Shown here: positions 20,072-33,572 of the stretch, in pieces
How the letters are laid out: each line of letters begins with the position of its first letter
Position numbering within the stretch: the first letter of the stretch is position 1
NCBI RefSeq assembly: GCF_000224145.3
Contig: NC_020178.2
Span: 1,012,986-1,076,985 of the forward strand
DNA length: 64,000 nt
Reading direction: 5' to 3'
Origin: Ciona intestinalis
Lineage: Eukaryota; Chordata; Ascidiacea; Phlebobranchia; Cionidae
Notes under the pieces: model-generated
The model's database searches: none
Seen by the model: only the letters and a program-made list of their open reading frames with translations
Told to the model about the DNA's origin: nothing
Program-made: the position numbers and the translations under genes

Positions 20072-23000
20072 TCATACAGTGTGAACTTGAGAAGGCTTGA
20101 TTCTCAGGAGTAGTTTATCACTGTCGAGTATGATGTCATAAACCTCATTGAGAGTTAATAGTTCGACTTTGTTGCCGTTCACTTCGGTTATTTCGTCCCC
20201 GAGTTTCATAAGACCGGCGTACATCTTGTCAGGGTAGCTGTCACTCAAACTAGATATGTAGACACCTAGTAAGGTAAAGTACTTGTTAGCATGTATATTA
20301 TATTATATGTAACACTATGCAAAAAGATGGATACCGTTAGCATACTGTTAAAGTTAAATACGTGGTAACTCGTAAGTTAACACGAGGTGTATGAAACAGA
20401 ACACCCATGTTATAACGACTGTTATCACATTGCGACGCGAGAATAAATTAGTTACATTCCTTTATTCCCAAATACTAATTAAGCGTCCCAGCTTAAATGC
20501 AGTCAAAATACTTATATGTTACAAAGTTCTTACTTCCAGTATCCCCTTTCCTTCTTGCCAGGTAAAACCCGTAGGGCCCAGAAGGTGGCTTTACCATTTC
20601 AACGAGGACAGAACATTCTCTAGGGTCCATTTGTAATACACGACCAATGGGCCTAAAAAAAAGAAGTTGTTAAAATTTTGAATTGGAAATGATTGTTTAA
20701 AACGAGTTGTGGATATACGCCAGAGTTTGCCAATTACTCAAACATTAAAGGTATATATGGTGATCGTATTATGGCTGATTTTTTATAAGTTAAGTAATAG
20801 AATATATTTTACTCTTTCTCACCTAAAGTGATTTGGGTTACCCACTCCAGTGTTGCGCAATCTGTCGATTGTATCACTGACACCATGAACGGATCGTGGT
20901 CTTTCGGGAACACTGAAAAAAAAAACATTTTAAGCATTATTTTTACAATTCTGTAATGAGTATGACAGTGCTTATATTGAAACAAATGAACGGCAATGTT
21001 ACCCAAAATACGACTGTATATTTCTTCTTTACATGGGCCATGTTCTATGGCGTGCCACGCTTAGAACTTACCGCAAATATTACGCAATTATCAATACAAG
21101 TAGTTATACTATTTTTATTATTTACCTAACTGGGGTCTCGTATTCCGGGATGTCCCTTGGATCAACAGCTATAGTGTTTCTAGCTTTGGCAGCTCTCCTC
21201 TCACGTGAGCGCCGTTTGCGCATGCGCACTGTGCTTAGAATCGAACTTATGGAACCAGATTTCCTGACAGGGGCAGAGGGCAGAGTATGTTTTCCATAAC
21301 CAAGAGTCGATGACCTTTCGACCCCAGGAACTCCCACGTTTTCCCCGCATTCGTTAAGGTAGTAGTGACTGACTGAACGTTGCCTATAAAAGGAATAAAA
21401 ATACGCTAAATATTAAGTCTGTGCCAAATACGTATACGATACTCCAGGGTTTTTACGGAATTAAAGAAAAAATCTGTCTCACGAAAGACGTAAAAATTCC
21501 TTAGTCTCTGACTCGTAAGTAAGCATAAGGGAAAACAGAACACCACGAAAATCACTACGTGCAAATGCATTTCTGTTTCACGAAAGAGTTCAAAGTCAGA
21601 GTGTTGGAGTAACAGAACAAATCTTGCATAAATCCTGTTTGCTCTAACCTATATATAATAGAATGTATTCGCACGAAATATTCAAACTTACGCTTTGCTT
21701 TCTTCCTCGTCCAAAGTCTCCATACTAATCGCTCTTCGAATATTCTGGAAGCTGAAAGCCCCCTTTAAACGTGCACGAAGTGATTTTCGAGAGCTGTTTT
21801 CGCGGCTCGTCTCGTTGGAACTGGGGCTGTAAAAGATAAAGTGAAACTTAGGATTAGGGAGGAAAATTAGTTCATTTATTTAAGTCCTATTTACTATATG
21901 CTATAACTATACAGTAGGTAGGGGGAAAGTAGTCTATTTTATCAACAAAGAGTACTAGAGTTATATAACTGTGTCCTCGGGACTCTAAAACAGCGTTATT
22001 ATTTGTTAAAAACACGATAGGAAATATGAGATAATGTGTGTTAACGTATTCATCATTTTTTAAATACAAGTGTTTATTAAATATTCAAGACTTACTTTAG
22101 AGACCATGTTGACCCGGTATACATTGACTGTTGTGACTCATAATGATTATTGTTCGTATTTTCTTGGCCTTTGTCAGCGAAAAACTCGCTTTCTTTCGTC
22201 ATAAAGCGACCAGTAGCACCCGACACTGTATTGAAGGCTCGATTTGGTGAAGTGTTTCTCGGTAAGTTGACATTGGCTAGGGAAGCAGACAATTCGTCTT
22301 CTGTGATGTAACACTGTCCAAGATCGTTCTGGAACGTTTTCGGCGACAAGGACGCGCTTCGTCGCGGCTCGTATGACGTCAAATCGTTTGTTTCGACGTC
22401 ATCAGGTATGACGCTAAGGTCGATTTGTGAACCAGCTTGTAAAGCGAAAGCGCGGCTGTTTCGCGATGCGGCGTTTTTCTTAGATCTGGACACCGCGTTC
22501 GGAAGTCGTATCTTCGTGGAATTTGACGCTTTTACGCGATTTTTCATTGTCTTTGGCGTCGTAGGCTCGATCATACATATACTGGAAAGGAAATGGGATT
22601 GTGATTAGAAAGTGGGCATTGTTTCATAATGTGGGAATCATACATTTTAATTGAAAAATATGTTTCTGCTGTTTTTTTTGTAAAATATATTATACTTTTT
22701 TGATATACGGTAAGTAAAAATGACGTCATACATCCGTGACTTCATAAATCGTGGCGTTATAACTAGTGACGTCATGATTTATCGTACCAACCTGTTAGAA
22801 GCGAATGAGACGTGTGGTTGTGCATCTGGTTTGTTGGTGCTGCTGGGTAGGTAAGCAGATACCGGTCGCTTTTGTGGCGTCTTCTGTCTCATCTTAACTA
22901 CATGTTGTGAAAGATCGTCACTTTGTGCTGACAACCTTTTCTGCTTCGTATCAACCGCTGGTAGTTCGGATGCGGCCTGAGTTTGTAGTTCCAAGTTTTT

Positions 23001-25071
23001 AAACTCAGGTGATTCGACCCATGTTGTGATTGGGAATACGTCTTCGTCTTCTGCGGCGTTGGATCCAGAACCGACGCTGATGTCATCTGTTTTAACTTCC
23101 TTTGAGATGGGTTCCGATTTGCTTCGATCTCGCTGCTCGGTCGGGATTTCTTGCACGCGAGGTAGCGCTAGAGAGCGAGCGGAGGTAGCAGAAGCGTTTG
23201 AGGAGGACGGAGAGAGAGAAGCACTCCCGTTGCTGCTGCCAGGACTCGAATACCCGCTGCTACTAACTGTACATCTGCTTGGTGACGTATCGGCCTTCGT
23301 CATATCCTCTTTGGTCAGTGGCGCGTGTTGTATTGTGACGTCACATGATCCATTATGGGTTGTCTCATCTTTTTCCGCGTCGCTTATTTCCTTTATGACG
23401 TCATTGTGCCGATTATTACGCTTGCTTTGTGATGGTCGGGTAATTTTTCCGGAACTACGCGAAACGTAAGGCAGCGTGACGATTCGTGACGTTTCGGATG
23501 ACGTAACAGTCTCAACAGCGACGTCAGGGGTCCAGGAATCGGAGATCGAGACAGTTTTTTGAATCGGCGGAGTTTTGCGTCCCAACTTCCGGGGAGGGGG
23601 TCTTGGTTTCGCGGCCTCGTATAGAGCATTATTTGGGGAAGTATTGCTACCACGTCTGTGGCGTAACATGTTGGTTCGTGAAGCGGTTCGTGCAATACTG
23701 ACGACGCATTTCTTTGACGTAGAGTCTGTCACGATGTTACGTGGTCGCCCGATGACGTCATTGGTCATGACGTCATTCCTCTCATGAGCAGGCGAAGCGG
23801 AACGAAAAGTTTCAACACTGTGGGGTATAACAGGTTGAAAAGTTGTAGTTTATAAGTAAAAAATCCCACTCCCCCCCAAAAACAATTCAATTCTCACCTT
23901 TCTTCGTCTGAAAGATTAGGAGGGGTGTCGGCCATCGGTTCTCTTAGCTCCTCATCTGAGGAGGAACTATCCTCCGCGTTGATTGATGCGTAACAATGGT
24001 GGTGTGTGACGTCACTGTTGTCCACTCTTTTCACAGCGAGTTCTAGGAGGAAAAATGATTAAAAGAGTGAATGTAACTAATTTATCCTCGCATGCATAAA
24101 AAGTCTTTATAACACGGGTATCCTGTTTTATAAACCTCGTGCCCACTTACAAGTTACCACGTATGTAACTTACGAAAAATAAGCATAAGCATTGGGCACG
24201 AAGCGTACGCTATGATTGAGTGATTGTTATGCACTTGAAACGTCATAAAACAAACAACACAAGAGCCATTCATACGTCATAGGGAGTAAATGTTATTTCT
24301 GCACGCCGCTTTATTTTATTTTTAGAGTTTTAAATCACGTGAAACTGGCTCATAACAACTTTCAGTCGCTTTAAACAAGTTTAAACCAGTTTCGCTTGAA
24401 TTTGGTTTACGCTGCGTCGGTCAATATAGCGACCAACAAAGGGTTAATGTGACGTCACAAAGAATGAAAGTGATGTCACAATGCATCAATAGTAAGGGTA
24501 CAATGCCACACGCGCGGTGTCTCTTCAACGCTGCACGCATAGCGTTAGTGACGCAACAATAGGTATTGTTAATCGCGCTGTGCTCGATACAGAGCAAATA
24601 ATGAGCAATTTGAAAACAACTTGAAGTATTTTAAAGCTTTAACATATAGAAGCGTCCCGCATAGTTAACGTAAATGGGACAACTTGGTTTAAATTTGTAT
24701 TTTCCCAATTGGGAGGTGTTTTAAATGGGAACAGTTTTACTTTCATGCACATTTTCACAGAAATTTAGAAAAAGTCTGCAACACATTTTTAACAAGGATC
24801 TGTATATAAGGTAAGAAACCACCGATTTAAACGCTGCTACATAAAATATGTGACAGACCGACGACCCTAACCCACAAGCCTAAAAAGGCAGCCCACATTT
24901 CTGTATATACCCCAACAGCACGTTACGTCTGACTTAATTATCTTTACAAAACACATCGCATCCTGGCACAAGCAAATGCCTGCATGCCCAAATATGGTTA
25001 CCTGGTACGTATGACGTCATCGTGACGTAGTTCATGTCCACTGGCCCTTCTTTAATTTTTCTTAGTTGCAT
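20072..25071 (-). CDS. Serine-rich PDZ-domain protein
   Basis: Nine exons in transcript order: 25071-25002, 24042-23898, 23817-22792, 22581-22096, 21826-21692, 21383-21126, 20912-20823, 20652-20534 and 20265-20072. All are GT-AG, and the frame closes at 840 residues. Residues 1-740 are mostly low-complexity and probably disordered. They include an acidic SINAEDSSSSDEELREP, a proline-rich KPRPPPRKLGRKTPP, long Ser-rich tracts near 215-250, a basic RKSLRARLKGAFSFQNIRRA then ISMETLDEEESK block (about 590-618), and the strongly basic RMRKRRSRERRAAKAR near 675. Residues about 749-834 form a PDZ domain with the carboxylate loop GPYGFYLARR, then VYISSLSDSYPDKMYAGLMK, LGDEITEVNG and LLLRIKP. PDZ domains bind C-terminal peptides, so a scaffold role at membrane or cytoskeleton is likely. 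I do not recognise the orthologue. The start ATG has an in-frame stop a few codons upstream. Confidence 0.85.
20350..20470 (-). repeat. Family D element in last PDZ intron
   Basis: GTGGTAACTCGTAAGTTAAC is followed by the reverse core CGAGGTGTATGAAACAGAAC and ATTAGTTACATTCC. A stub of a MITE B end (AAGATGGATACCGTTAGCAT) lies just before it. Confidence 0.8.
21911..22060 (+). mobile_element. MITE B in PDZ intron 4, worn
   Basis: Left end CAGTAGGTAGGGGGAAAGTA, then a shortened body with AAAAACACGATAGGAAATAT. The right terminal repeat is lost. Confidence 0.7.
24082..24172 (+). repeat. Family D element in PDZ intron 1
   Basis: TATAACACGGGTATCCTG is followed by TTTATAAACCTCGTGCCCAC and the ACCACGTATGTAACTT end. 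Confidence 0.8.
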
Positions 25072-26410
25072 GAGAAAGTATCAGTATAGGTATTAAACAC
25101 ACAAGTCTAAGATTGGCTGCTATGCACATAATATTGATTAGTAAATCTATACAAATGAACGAAACTCTAATTCGTGGCGTGCTTATAAACCACACTGTAC
25201 AGGTTCAAGCCTTTTTCGTTGCGCTGTTTTGGCTGCCACTTAATCTATACTGATAAAATTCGAGATATAGCGACTGTTTCGTGAAATCTAAAACTACTTG
25301 TAATCAGAATGAGGGTAACTAAATACGTAGCAAATAAAATCGAGTCTAAGTAATGGTGCACCTTATATACATTTTACCAATAAAACATCATTTGTCTGTT
25401 ATCCAAATGGTGTATTATGTTTACATGCAACAAAATCATAACGATATAAGTGCTACATACATTTAGATAAAAGACTGATAATGCAAATTTTATATTGGTA
25501 ATACAGTATATATATATGTATATAATATCTTTGGTACACCTTAAGTTAGACTCAATTTTTTGTTTGCTACATATTTAATAGTACTTGGTATTTTCTGTTA
25601 TGATGCAGCGAGAACCGTCCAACAATATAAGCGCTAGATCGTGCCAGAAAACAACACTTTACGCTGCTATCAACTAATTACTATTAATCTGTCTATAAGG
25701 TTCACTTTCTTTATAAATGTAACAGAAACGAAAAGTCTCACGGGTTTACGTCCTAACTGTTGCGTGCTTACAGAACGACACGCGCCGTTTTTTTCGCGGC
25801 CTTTGTTTAAAAACGAGAACAACCTAATTGTTTAAGAGGTTAATTCCCTATTATGAGGTTAATCTATCTGTCACCTGCGACTGTGACGTAATAAAGGGAC
25901 CGAGAACAATCGATTAAAAAGAATCCAAATCGCGCAAGACGCTGGAACACCATGATATACTGTTGATCTACTTATACATAATAATGGACACTGGTAAAAA
26001 ACGAGACAAAAAACTAAAGATCTTGTATCGGTTTGAAAGTAAATGGTCAGCAGGCAACTAAAACTTGATCACTTAATACTTAAGAAGCGAGACACAAAAC
26101 GTAACTGTTTTTTGTATAGATTAAATGGTACGTCTTGGTGAGAATTAAAGTGATCACTACGTGCACGTTATACACAGGACTACATACTGCTATAGGGGAT
26201 CAGTATATAAAAAATCTACAAGAGTGTTTGATACAGTAATACACCTTCAGGCAATATATGAATAAGTATTCCTGAGGGAAATCGCAACTAAAGGCTTTAG
26301 GCGTTAATATTCGTTATCATGTCTGGTATTAAATGACCATAATACATAAGACTGTTATTATGGAACACAAACTAACTTTTCTGGCAAAGAATCTACATAC
26401 CGCTGTAAAG

Positions 26411-26602
26411 TATAGGGTTGGGAAAGATGAGACACCTATAGCATATAATATCAAAATATTCTGATCGTGTTTTAAACAATTAACAACGGTCTATGAGAGT
26501 AGTGAGGATTCGGTTTTATAATTCTTTGAATATTCTTTGTTTACTACCAAATGAAACAAGAAAATAGAATGAAAAGACGTCCCAACTTTCCCCACTCTAC
26601 TT
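26411..26602 (-). mobile_element. MITE A
   Basis: A complete copy from TATAGGGTTGGGAAAGATGA to CCAACTTTCCCCACTCTACT. Confidence 0.9.
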
Positions 26603-27328
26603 TATACAGCTAACTAAATTTGCAAAGGACTGTCTGTTATATATAACGCACCACAGGCACCATCGTACACAGCAATACACTGATAACCCGTAAGTGGCGA
26701 CCAAGTGCTTTTACTTAGATTTTCTCGCTAGCAAGCTATTACTGGCTCAAATCGATATAATCCAATACTTGACTCGAAATTTCTACACCCACCGTTATTT
26801 GCGAACCCGGAAATAAATTAAACCGTATTTTCCCACGGTTGTAGCTGGTTACGTCACAGTGACGTAGCAGGTAGTCTATTCTTTAACGTAGCCGATTTGT
26901 TTTTCTCACCTTGGTCCTAATTACGTCTACTTTTAAACCGTACAGACGTATATTTAAAGATACATACTAGAAACATGGAACAACATGTGCTGACGGTATC
27001 CATCTTATACTACAGTACTTTACATCAAATTATTTCTACTCATAAAAAAATTGAAATTGACCTGCTCATAAATTCGAAAATTAAACCGCTTAAACGGTTT
27101 CTCGACCAATTTTCTAAGAACTGACGCTCCAGCAACTCACAATACGTTGATGTCTCCGTTTTAAACGGCGTAAATGAACCTTAACGGGTTTAGTTTTATA
27201 TTTAGAAGACCTAACCTCATGGGAAAGTCAATTTTAAGAGGAAATTATATTATTCTTGCTTCTCCAATGGAAAGTGAACGCCACAATGCCAAGTTATAAC
27301 ATCTGTGTATGGGAATTCTTTAGTAAAC

Positions 27329-27450
27329 ATTGTAGGTTGGGGCAAAATGGTCCATAATTCAATCTCCTTTATCGCCCATTTGGAAGTAAACAAAATCTTT
27401 ACAAAACTATACAAACGTATCTTCACAACCTCAAAGAAATCCCTAAAAGT
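27329..27450 (+). mobile_element. MITE B, left half
   Basis: TGTAGGTTGGGGCAAAATGG and CCATTTGGAAGTAAACAAAA are clear. The element fades after ACGTATCTTCACAACCTC. Confidence 0.7.
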
Positions 27451-27908
27451 CTGGAACATTCTTAAAGGACTACCAGCATTGCTATTTCACATTATACCAC
27501 ACCGTACCTGTCTTGCATTATTTATAACTAACACCAGGTGCCTGGCGTTACCGTATAATTCAAATAACAGACGTCGCATGCGCCTTTTACGTGGCTTATA
27601 TACACCTTGAAAGGTCGTTGAAAAGAATCTATATTTTAAGACAAACTTTATAATTTGTGCAAGTAATTTATTCCTACAGAAATATATGACGTTAAATGCA
27701 GTTTATATAGGCGTAGAACAATATGAAGTTCTCTATAGCAAGGCTACTGAATTAATTATATATATTATTAAAAGGTATATTATTAAAAACCCTACAAATT
27801 AGAACATGTCTACTAAATGGAACAGAAATTTCTCTATATCTTAGAAATACTTTGCTTTACGTTAAATGTGCTGATTATACAAGTAGAACTGGGAATAAAA
27901 TATGCTTA

Positions 27909-27965
27909 TATTCTATATGGGTGAGAATCTTGTCGAGGGCTTGGGACTTAGGCAAGATTTGGCCC
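27909..27965 (+). repeat. Family E short dispersed element
   Basis: ATTCTATATGGGTGAGAATC is followed by TTGGGACTTAGGCAAGATTT and GGCC. Confidence 0.65.
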
Positions 27966-28320
27966 AATATTCCAATATATACTTGTATTGCGACATGGGA
28001 AAGCCAGGCGCAATAAAACGTTATGGATAATGTACCATTAGCGTAATGACTGTCTTATCGAACTTTGGACCTGAGTTTGCCATGCCTGATTATTTGAGTA
28101 ACATTAGATTAATCTTCTGGAGATTACACAAAACTCTCTAATGTAAATATACAGCATACAGTTTATCGATAAACAAATTGAGTCAGCGTCTGGAAAGATA
28201 GCCATATCTGAACGCGAGTTACAACTTTTGTAATTATTATCTAGATTAAGTAAATTGGGATTATAAGATGATAATTACTTCCAAGTTTTAATGAAGACAC
28301 GCGTTTATAATGATAAATAT

Positions 28321-28550
28321 ATTACTGCGGGGTAAGATGGCGCTACCTTATATTTCTATAAAAAAAAACATACCAAGTTTGGGTAAGACGATTCATGTTT
28401 ACGGTACATTTGGTAGAAAATGAAAATATTTACAGAATTATAAAAACCATATTCTAACGACCCTCATAGACCGTTGTTAAGTGTTAAAAACACGATTAGA
28501 AAATATGGATAACATGTGCTAACGGTATTTATTTTACCCCACAGTTCTAT
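28321..28550 (+). mobile_element. MITE B with extra left-end sequence
   Basis: Two left-end motifs (ACTGCGGGGTAAGATGG and TTTGGGTAAGACGATTCATG) precede one body and the right end TATTTTACCCCACAGTTCTA. Confidence 0.8.
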
Positions 28551-28884
28551 ATTTATTTTACCAGTGTTGGTTTTTATATTCGGCATATTTTATTGTAGTA
28601 ATGAGACAAATAGAAGGTTATGTTATTAAATCCAAACATGGGGATTGACGTACACCGGAATCTATTTTAAAATCTTATTTTTTGATCAATGGCATTTTTC
28701 TATTGATTATTTAAAAATTGGTGCCAAGCTGTAGGATCCATTGATGATAAAATGCTCAATATCGATTTATAAATGCTTGATTTCTAGAGTGTATATGGAC
28801 TTGTTAATTGAATCGCCTTTAACGTATTAAAATACGAGGTGAGTGGTTGAAGTTTTAAATAATAAATTTTGCGATTTAAATTAC

Positions 28885-29026
28885 AGTACTGTGTTTTAAA
28901 CTATTAACAACGGTCTATGGGAATCGTGCTGATGATACGTTTAATAATTCTTTGAATGTTCTTTGTTTACTACCAAATGGGACGAGAAAATAGAATGAAA
29001 AGGTTTCCCATCTGCCCCCATCCTAA
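28885..29026 (-). mobile_element. MITE A, right two thirds
   Basis: It starts within the core (GTGTTTTAAACTATTAACAA) and ends with CCCATCTGCCCCCATCCTA. The left end is lost. A short family E copy follows at 29031. Confidence 0.8.
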
Positions 29027-29814
29027 AATGTATTCTATATGGGTGAGATGGCGAGACAAGGCATAAAATACAGTAAAACTGTCAATTTGGGGACGTATAT
29101 ATATATGTGTTCAAATGCGAATTATGTTGAAATCGTATTCAAATAAAACGTTTACTAAAACATTATAAAAGATTAACTGCAGTATAATAATTTATACCTT
29201 TTGTTATCACTTTAGGTAAATATGTTTTGTGGTAACATTGTACGTACTACGGGACCAAGCAGACGAATATGCTAACTTAGTTCGAGACGGTAAAAGTAAA
29301 TTATTAACAAAACCACAGCACTTTAAAAGTAAATAATATACCAGAGTTTAGGAATGTAACATTTACAAATTGAGTATACCATAACATTAATTTATCTTTT
29401 CGAATACAACGTAAAATAGGAATTAGCAGCAAAACGACAGTCGTTAAAACATGCCAAAATCGAATTCTATTTAATTTAATAAAATAGATTTACGTTCAAG
29501 TTAAAACGAATAAAAACAAATTGGATATATATTTCATTTTACAACCTTGTACTTGACAGATTCAATTTAAACCCAATCGACCGGAGATTCATAAAAAGAT
29601 ACATCTGACTTTGCGATCAAACGCACCGAAACGTGCGCACACACAATAACTTACACACACACACTTAGCAGCAGCGTCCCACCAACCAAGCTCTCATGCC
29701 TGAAGACTCTTAACTTGTTATCGATTCAAACCGTCGTCGCATGTAAACAAACCGAACAAATAACAACGACTAACTTATTTGGGAGTTGTATATATATAGT
29801 TTGTTATGTATTCC

Positions 29815-30105
29815 GTCATTATGTTATAACATTGGTGTTTTTGCCATAGACATGTTACGCGTCTATACACATCATGCTCACTGTCAAGTTTTAACATGAG
29901 TGTCTTTTTATACACCAGACACACATGTGTATTCATACACCTCATGCTCACTGTCAAGTTATAACATGAGTGTCTTTTTATACACCAGACATACATGGTG
30001 TATTCATACACCTCATGCTCATTGTCAAGTTATAACATGGGTGTCTTCTTATACACCAGACACACATGGTGTATTTATACACCTCATGCTCACTGTCAAA
30101 CTACA
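29815..30105 (+). repeat. 71-bp satellite (family C), about 4 units
   Basis: Tandem units in plus orientation. The first is diverged (GTTTTTGCCATAGACATGTT) and the later three are nearly identical. Confidence 0.92.
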
Positions 30106-30524
30106 ACACTATCTACACACCTACGCAGTACCAAAACAACAACAACTTATTGACGCATCTTAACATTATATGAACAACCACATTAAATTTCCCACTCTAT
30201 ATCTTAATGTTACACCTCACGCCGATGATTCACTACTAAGTTACCACCCCTGGGAGCGAGAATCATAAATGACTCAAAAGCCAACTGGGACTGAAAGTAT
30301 TTCTTGTATCTTATCGTAATTACGGGGTAAAAAAACACGAGGCGGAAGACTGAAAAGGTAATTCTCCAAATTACAAGTGTCCTATACATTCGGATGAGGT
30401 GTATGTTTCTAAAACGCCCCAATCACCACTCTGGCTATACAGACACATATATAGCAACGCTATAAATAGATTAATACCTTAGAATGTGAAAAACCCTACA
30501 TTTAAATCTATTTATAGTTATATA

Positions 30525-30712
30525 GAAGTGTAGGGTAAAATGGAAACCGTTAGCACATAATATCCCATATTTCCTAATCGCGTTTTTAACAATTAACAAA
30601 GCTCTTTTAAGAGTACTGAGGATACGGTTATATAATTCTGTAAACATTCTTTGCTGGCTACCAAATGGGACGATAAAAATAAAAACCATTAAGTACCTTA
30701 CCTCAACCTACT
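30525..30712 (-). mobile_element. MITE B
   Basis: GTGTAGGGTAAAATGGAAAC at the left and CTTACCTCAACCTACTATAC at the right, with the core in reverse orientation. Confidence 0.85.
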
Positions 30713-31542
30713 ATACATAAACTAATGCATTGTACTTTGTAATACAACATTCTACAGCAGGTTATATTATATCGGTCTGGCTATCTGGCTATTTATAGAA
30801 GGTGATATTATAGCTTTTCAGCAACGGGAAACCAATGCCAATGAAAACAACGAATGTTTCAGAACTTATTATGTTGAGTATGAATCCTGCAAGCAAATAT
30901 ACAACTCCTTTGCCTAAAGCTAATACACAGTCCATACCGCATTATAATATCCAGTTTAAACCTGTTTAAACCTGCCTGTCAATTCTGCAGTTCAGATAAA
31001 GCAGACATAAGTCTATGTTAATCCATAGGTAGCAAAACACTATTGTACGCAAAGCCGTAACCTTTAGTTAAGAAGCTTAATCCTTCAGCAAGCACATTTT
31101 GGTCTGCGCGTAGTTAGACGTTTACTGCTCTGAGCAACATACTGGTAATGAGTGGTTACCGCAGACGGGTTAATTTATGCGCGTCGACGCTCTTTTCGTC
31201 ACGAAAAAGGCGACGCCGACACGTGTATGCGCAAACAATAGCGGACAATGTAGCGGCGGTTCAAAGACAATCGTTTCCCGAAGTCGCCCCTTCCAGAGGC
31301 GGCGGACTGACCGGTACATGTGGCAGTTCAATAAAACGACATCAAACAGTATCAGCTTTGAAACGGCGACAAAATTAGCGGCAAACCAAAAGACATGACC
31401 CGTGGGTCGGTAGTAAGTAATGTTTCGTTTCCATAATGTGATAACGGCGATTTCAAGATATGAGACGACAAATTGTTTTATCTTATGGAAGCTTTATGTA
31501 ACATTATATCGGTATCTTTCACTTAATACATGACTCATTATA

Positions 31543-31733
31543 GAGTAGGGTGGGGGAAGATGGGACACTGTTAGTATATAATATCCAAATATTTTGATCG
31601 TGTTTTATACAATTAACAACGGTCTATGGGAGTCGTGAGCATACAATTGTATATGTCTTTGAATGTTCTTTGTTTACTACTAATTGGGACGAGAAAATAG
31701 AATGAAAAGTTGTCCCGCCTTTCCCAGCCTACT
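31543..31733 (-). mobile_element. MITE A
   Basis: A complete copy from GAGTAGGGTGGGGGAAGATG to TTTCCCAGCCTACTGTA. Confidence 0.92.
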
Positions 31734-32383
31734 GTATAATGGTTGTTACGGGTGAGTACCTCTCGTTTAAGTTAAACAGGATGGACCCTTTATTTTTACA
31801 GAATTAAACAGAATGTGCCCTTTATTTTTACAGAATGTGTCCTTTATTTTTACAAATTTTTTAACAATTTTCTTATTTATTTTCTATTTTAAATGGGCAA
31901 GCTGAAATAGCGAGGCATGCTACGGGATACGAGTTTTTTGTGTCAAAGTTCGCACATTATCACGCTATATATTAACATACATTATATCTATAAAGCAAGT
32001 ATTAGAACGTTTAAGACACAATTACTAATTAAAACAATAACCTCACTCCAGGTTCGAATTGTCAAACACATAATTATACAATAACCGACAAATTGGTGCT
32101 AATTGGCACGACATAATAGCTAGTTAAACATGACACCGACACCGCGCATGAGAGCTCCCGCCCCGAACATTTCCGCTGCCGCAGACAAGGTCGTATTGGC
32201 GACTCATTTCCGATTTACCAGCGTGAGTGAATTTACACTACGGCTATGACGCTTTATTTTCCTCTAGACCAGCACGCTATTATTGTATAGCACAGCGGCA
32301 GACAGTTAGTAATGTGACGTAAACAATGCAATGTGTGACGTAATTAGTAAACACCTAATAGGGAACAAATACCATTATAGGTA

Positions 32384-32568
32384 TAATAGGTTGGGGTAAG
32401 ATGGCTAATGTTTTTTTAATCGTCGAACTTGGTAGTAATTAAGAAAATTTACAGAACTAAACACCCGTACCCAAATTAAAAATAGCGTTGTTAATTGTTA
32501 AAAAACATAATTATGAAATATGGGATATGGGGTATAAGTGCTAACGGTACAGATCTTACTAGGCTACT
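32384..32568 (+). mobile_element. MITE B
   Basis: From TAATAGGTTGGGGTAAGATG to a diverged right end (CAGATCTTACTAGGCTACTA). Confidence 0.8.
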
Positions 32569-32645
32569 ATATATTCTTATATAACGTTGTAAAGTATAAA
32601 AATACGTTACATATGCCAACATTTTAAATTGTACAATTCGAAAAA

Positions 32646-32718
32646 ATTCTATTCTACGCGGGTAAGCTTCTATACAGCATGGTATGCTATGGGACCTTAG
32701 ATTTAGGACAGAGTTGGC
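32646..32718 (+). repeat. Family E short dispersed element
   Basis: ATTCTATTCTACGCGGGTAA, then GCATGGTATGCTATGGGACC and TTAGATTTAGGACAGAGTTG. It is more diverged than the other copies. Confidence 0.5.
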
Positions 32719-33147
32719 ATATTCGCCATTACCCCAATTATATTTCAAACGTATACGACTCATACCACATCCATGTTATGACAAGACACAATACAACAAC
32801 GCTGTGAGAGTCACAGCGGCAAAATGACGTCATTTTCTAACCCATTCATAAAAAGGATCAAGTTTCGCCCCATTTAAGACGGTAGTAAAAGCGAATGGGG
32901 TGTTTGGTTACGTAAACATACCCACACCCTGGGATAAAGTTACGCCACTATACGGTTTTAAAGTATGGGTGGACCCATTAACCCAAAGCGCATCTAAATT
33001 ACAGTTTAGAAGCCAAAGTGTCATCCTTAGGGAACAAATGCAGAAACCGGTAATTTAATTCCAGGCAACTAAACATAAAAAACAGATGGTCTAGTCCGCT
33101 GGGAGACCATGAACGTCAAGAGCGAAATAATATTATAGTTACGTAGT

Positions 33148-33330
33148 ACTGTGGGGTAAGATGGATACGTTAGCACATAATATCCCATATTTTCTAATCG
33201 TGTTTTTAACAATTAACCACGCTCTTTCAAAGTTAAAAGAATACGGTTATATAATTCTGCACAAACATAGTTCAATTTTGTTTATTAGTTTATTACCAAT
33301 ATAAATGGAAATATAGCCAATACCTCATAC
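33148..33330 (-). mobile_element. MITE B, right end worn
   Basis: It starts AGTACTGTGGGGTAAGATGG; the core is reversed, and the right part is diverged after ATTCTGCACAAAC. Confidence 0.8.
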
Positions 33331-33372
33331 AGTGCGTTCATCCCTTAAGTTTTGACTTTATTTACCTATATT

Positions 33373-33446
33373 TATTCTATATGGGTGAGGTCCTACTGTA
33401 TAGTTAAAGGACCTATATAGGGTTCAGGCCAAATTTGGCCCGTTGC
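33373..33446 (+). repeat. Family E short dispersed element
   Basis: ATTCTATATGGGTGAGGTCC, then TTAAAGGACC, then CAGGCCAAATTTGGCCCGTT. Confidence 0.7.
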
Positions 33447-33572
33447 GCAACACCTATACGCTATATATAAATAAATAACAAGCGTAACTATAATTTAACT
33501 TAGCCCAAAATTTGGTCTGTTACCCTGTAGTATATTATTACCTAACAGTATATTCTAACTATATTCTAACTA

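Noticed and set aside
22408-23787. Plus-strand frames opposite the PDZ gene
   Set aside because: They are antisense shadows of exons 3 and 4, which have protein-like composition and consistent splice phases on the minus strand.
31148-31398. Arg-rich frames in the CpG-richer block
   Set aside because: Two overlapping frames are equally open, the composition is driven by CG dinucleotides, and no splice partners were found.
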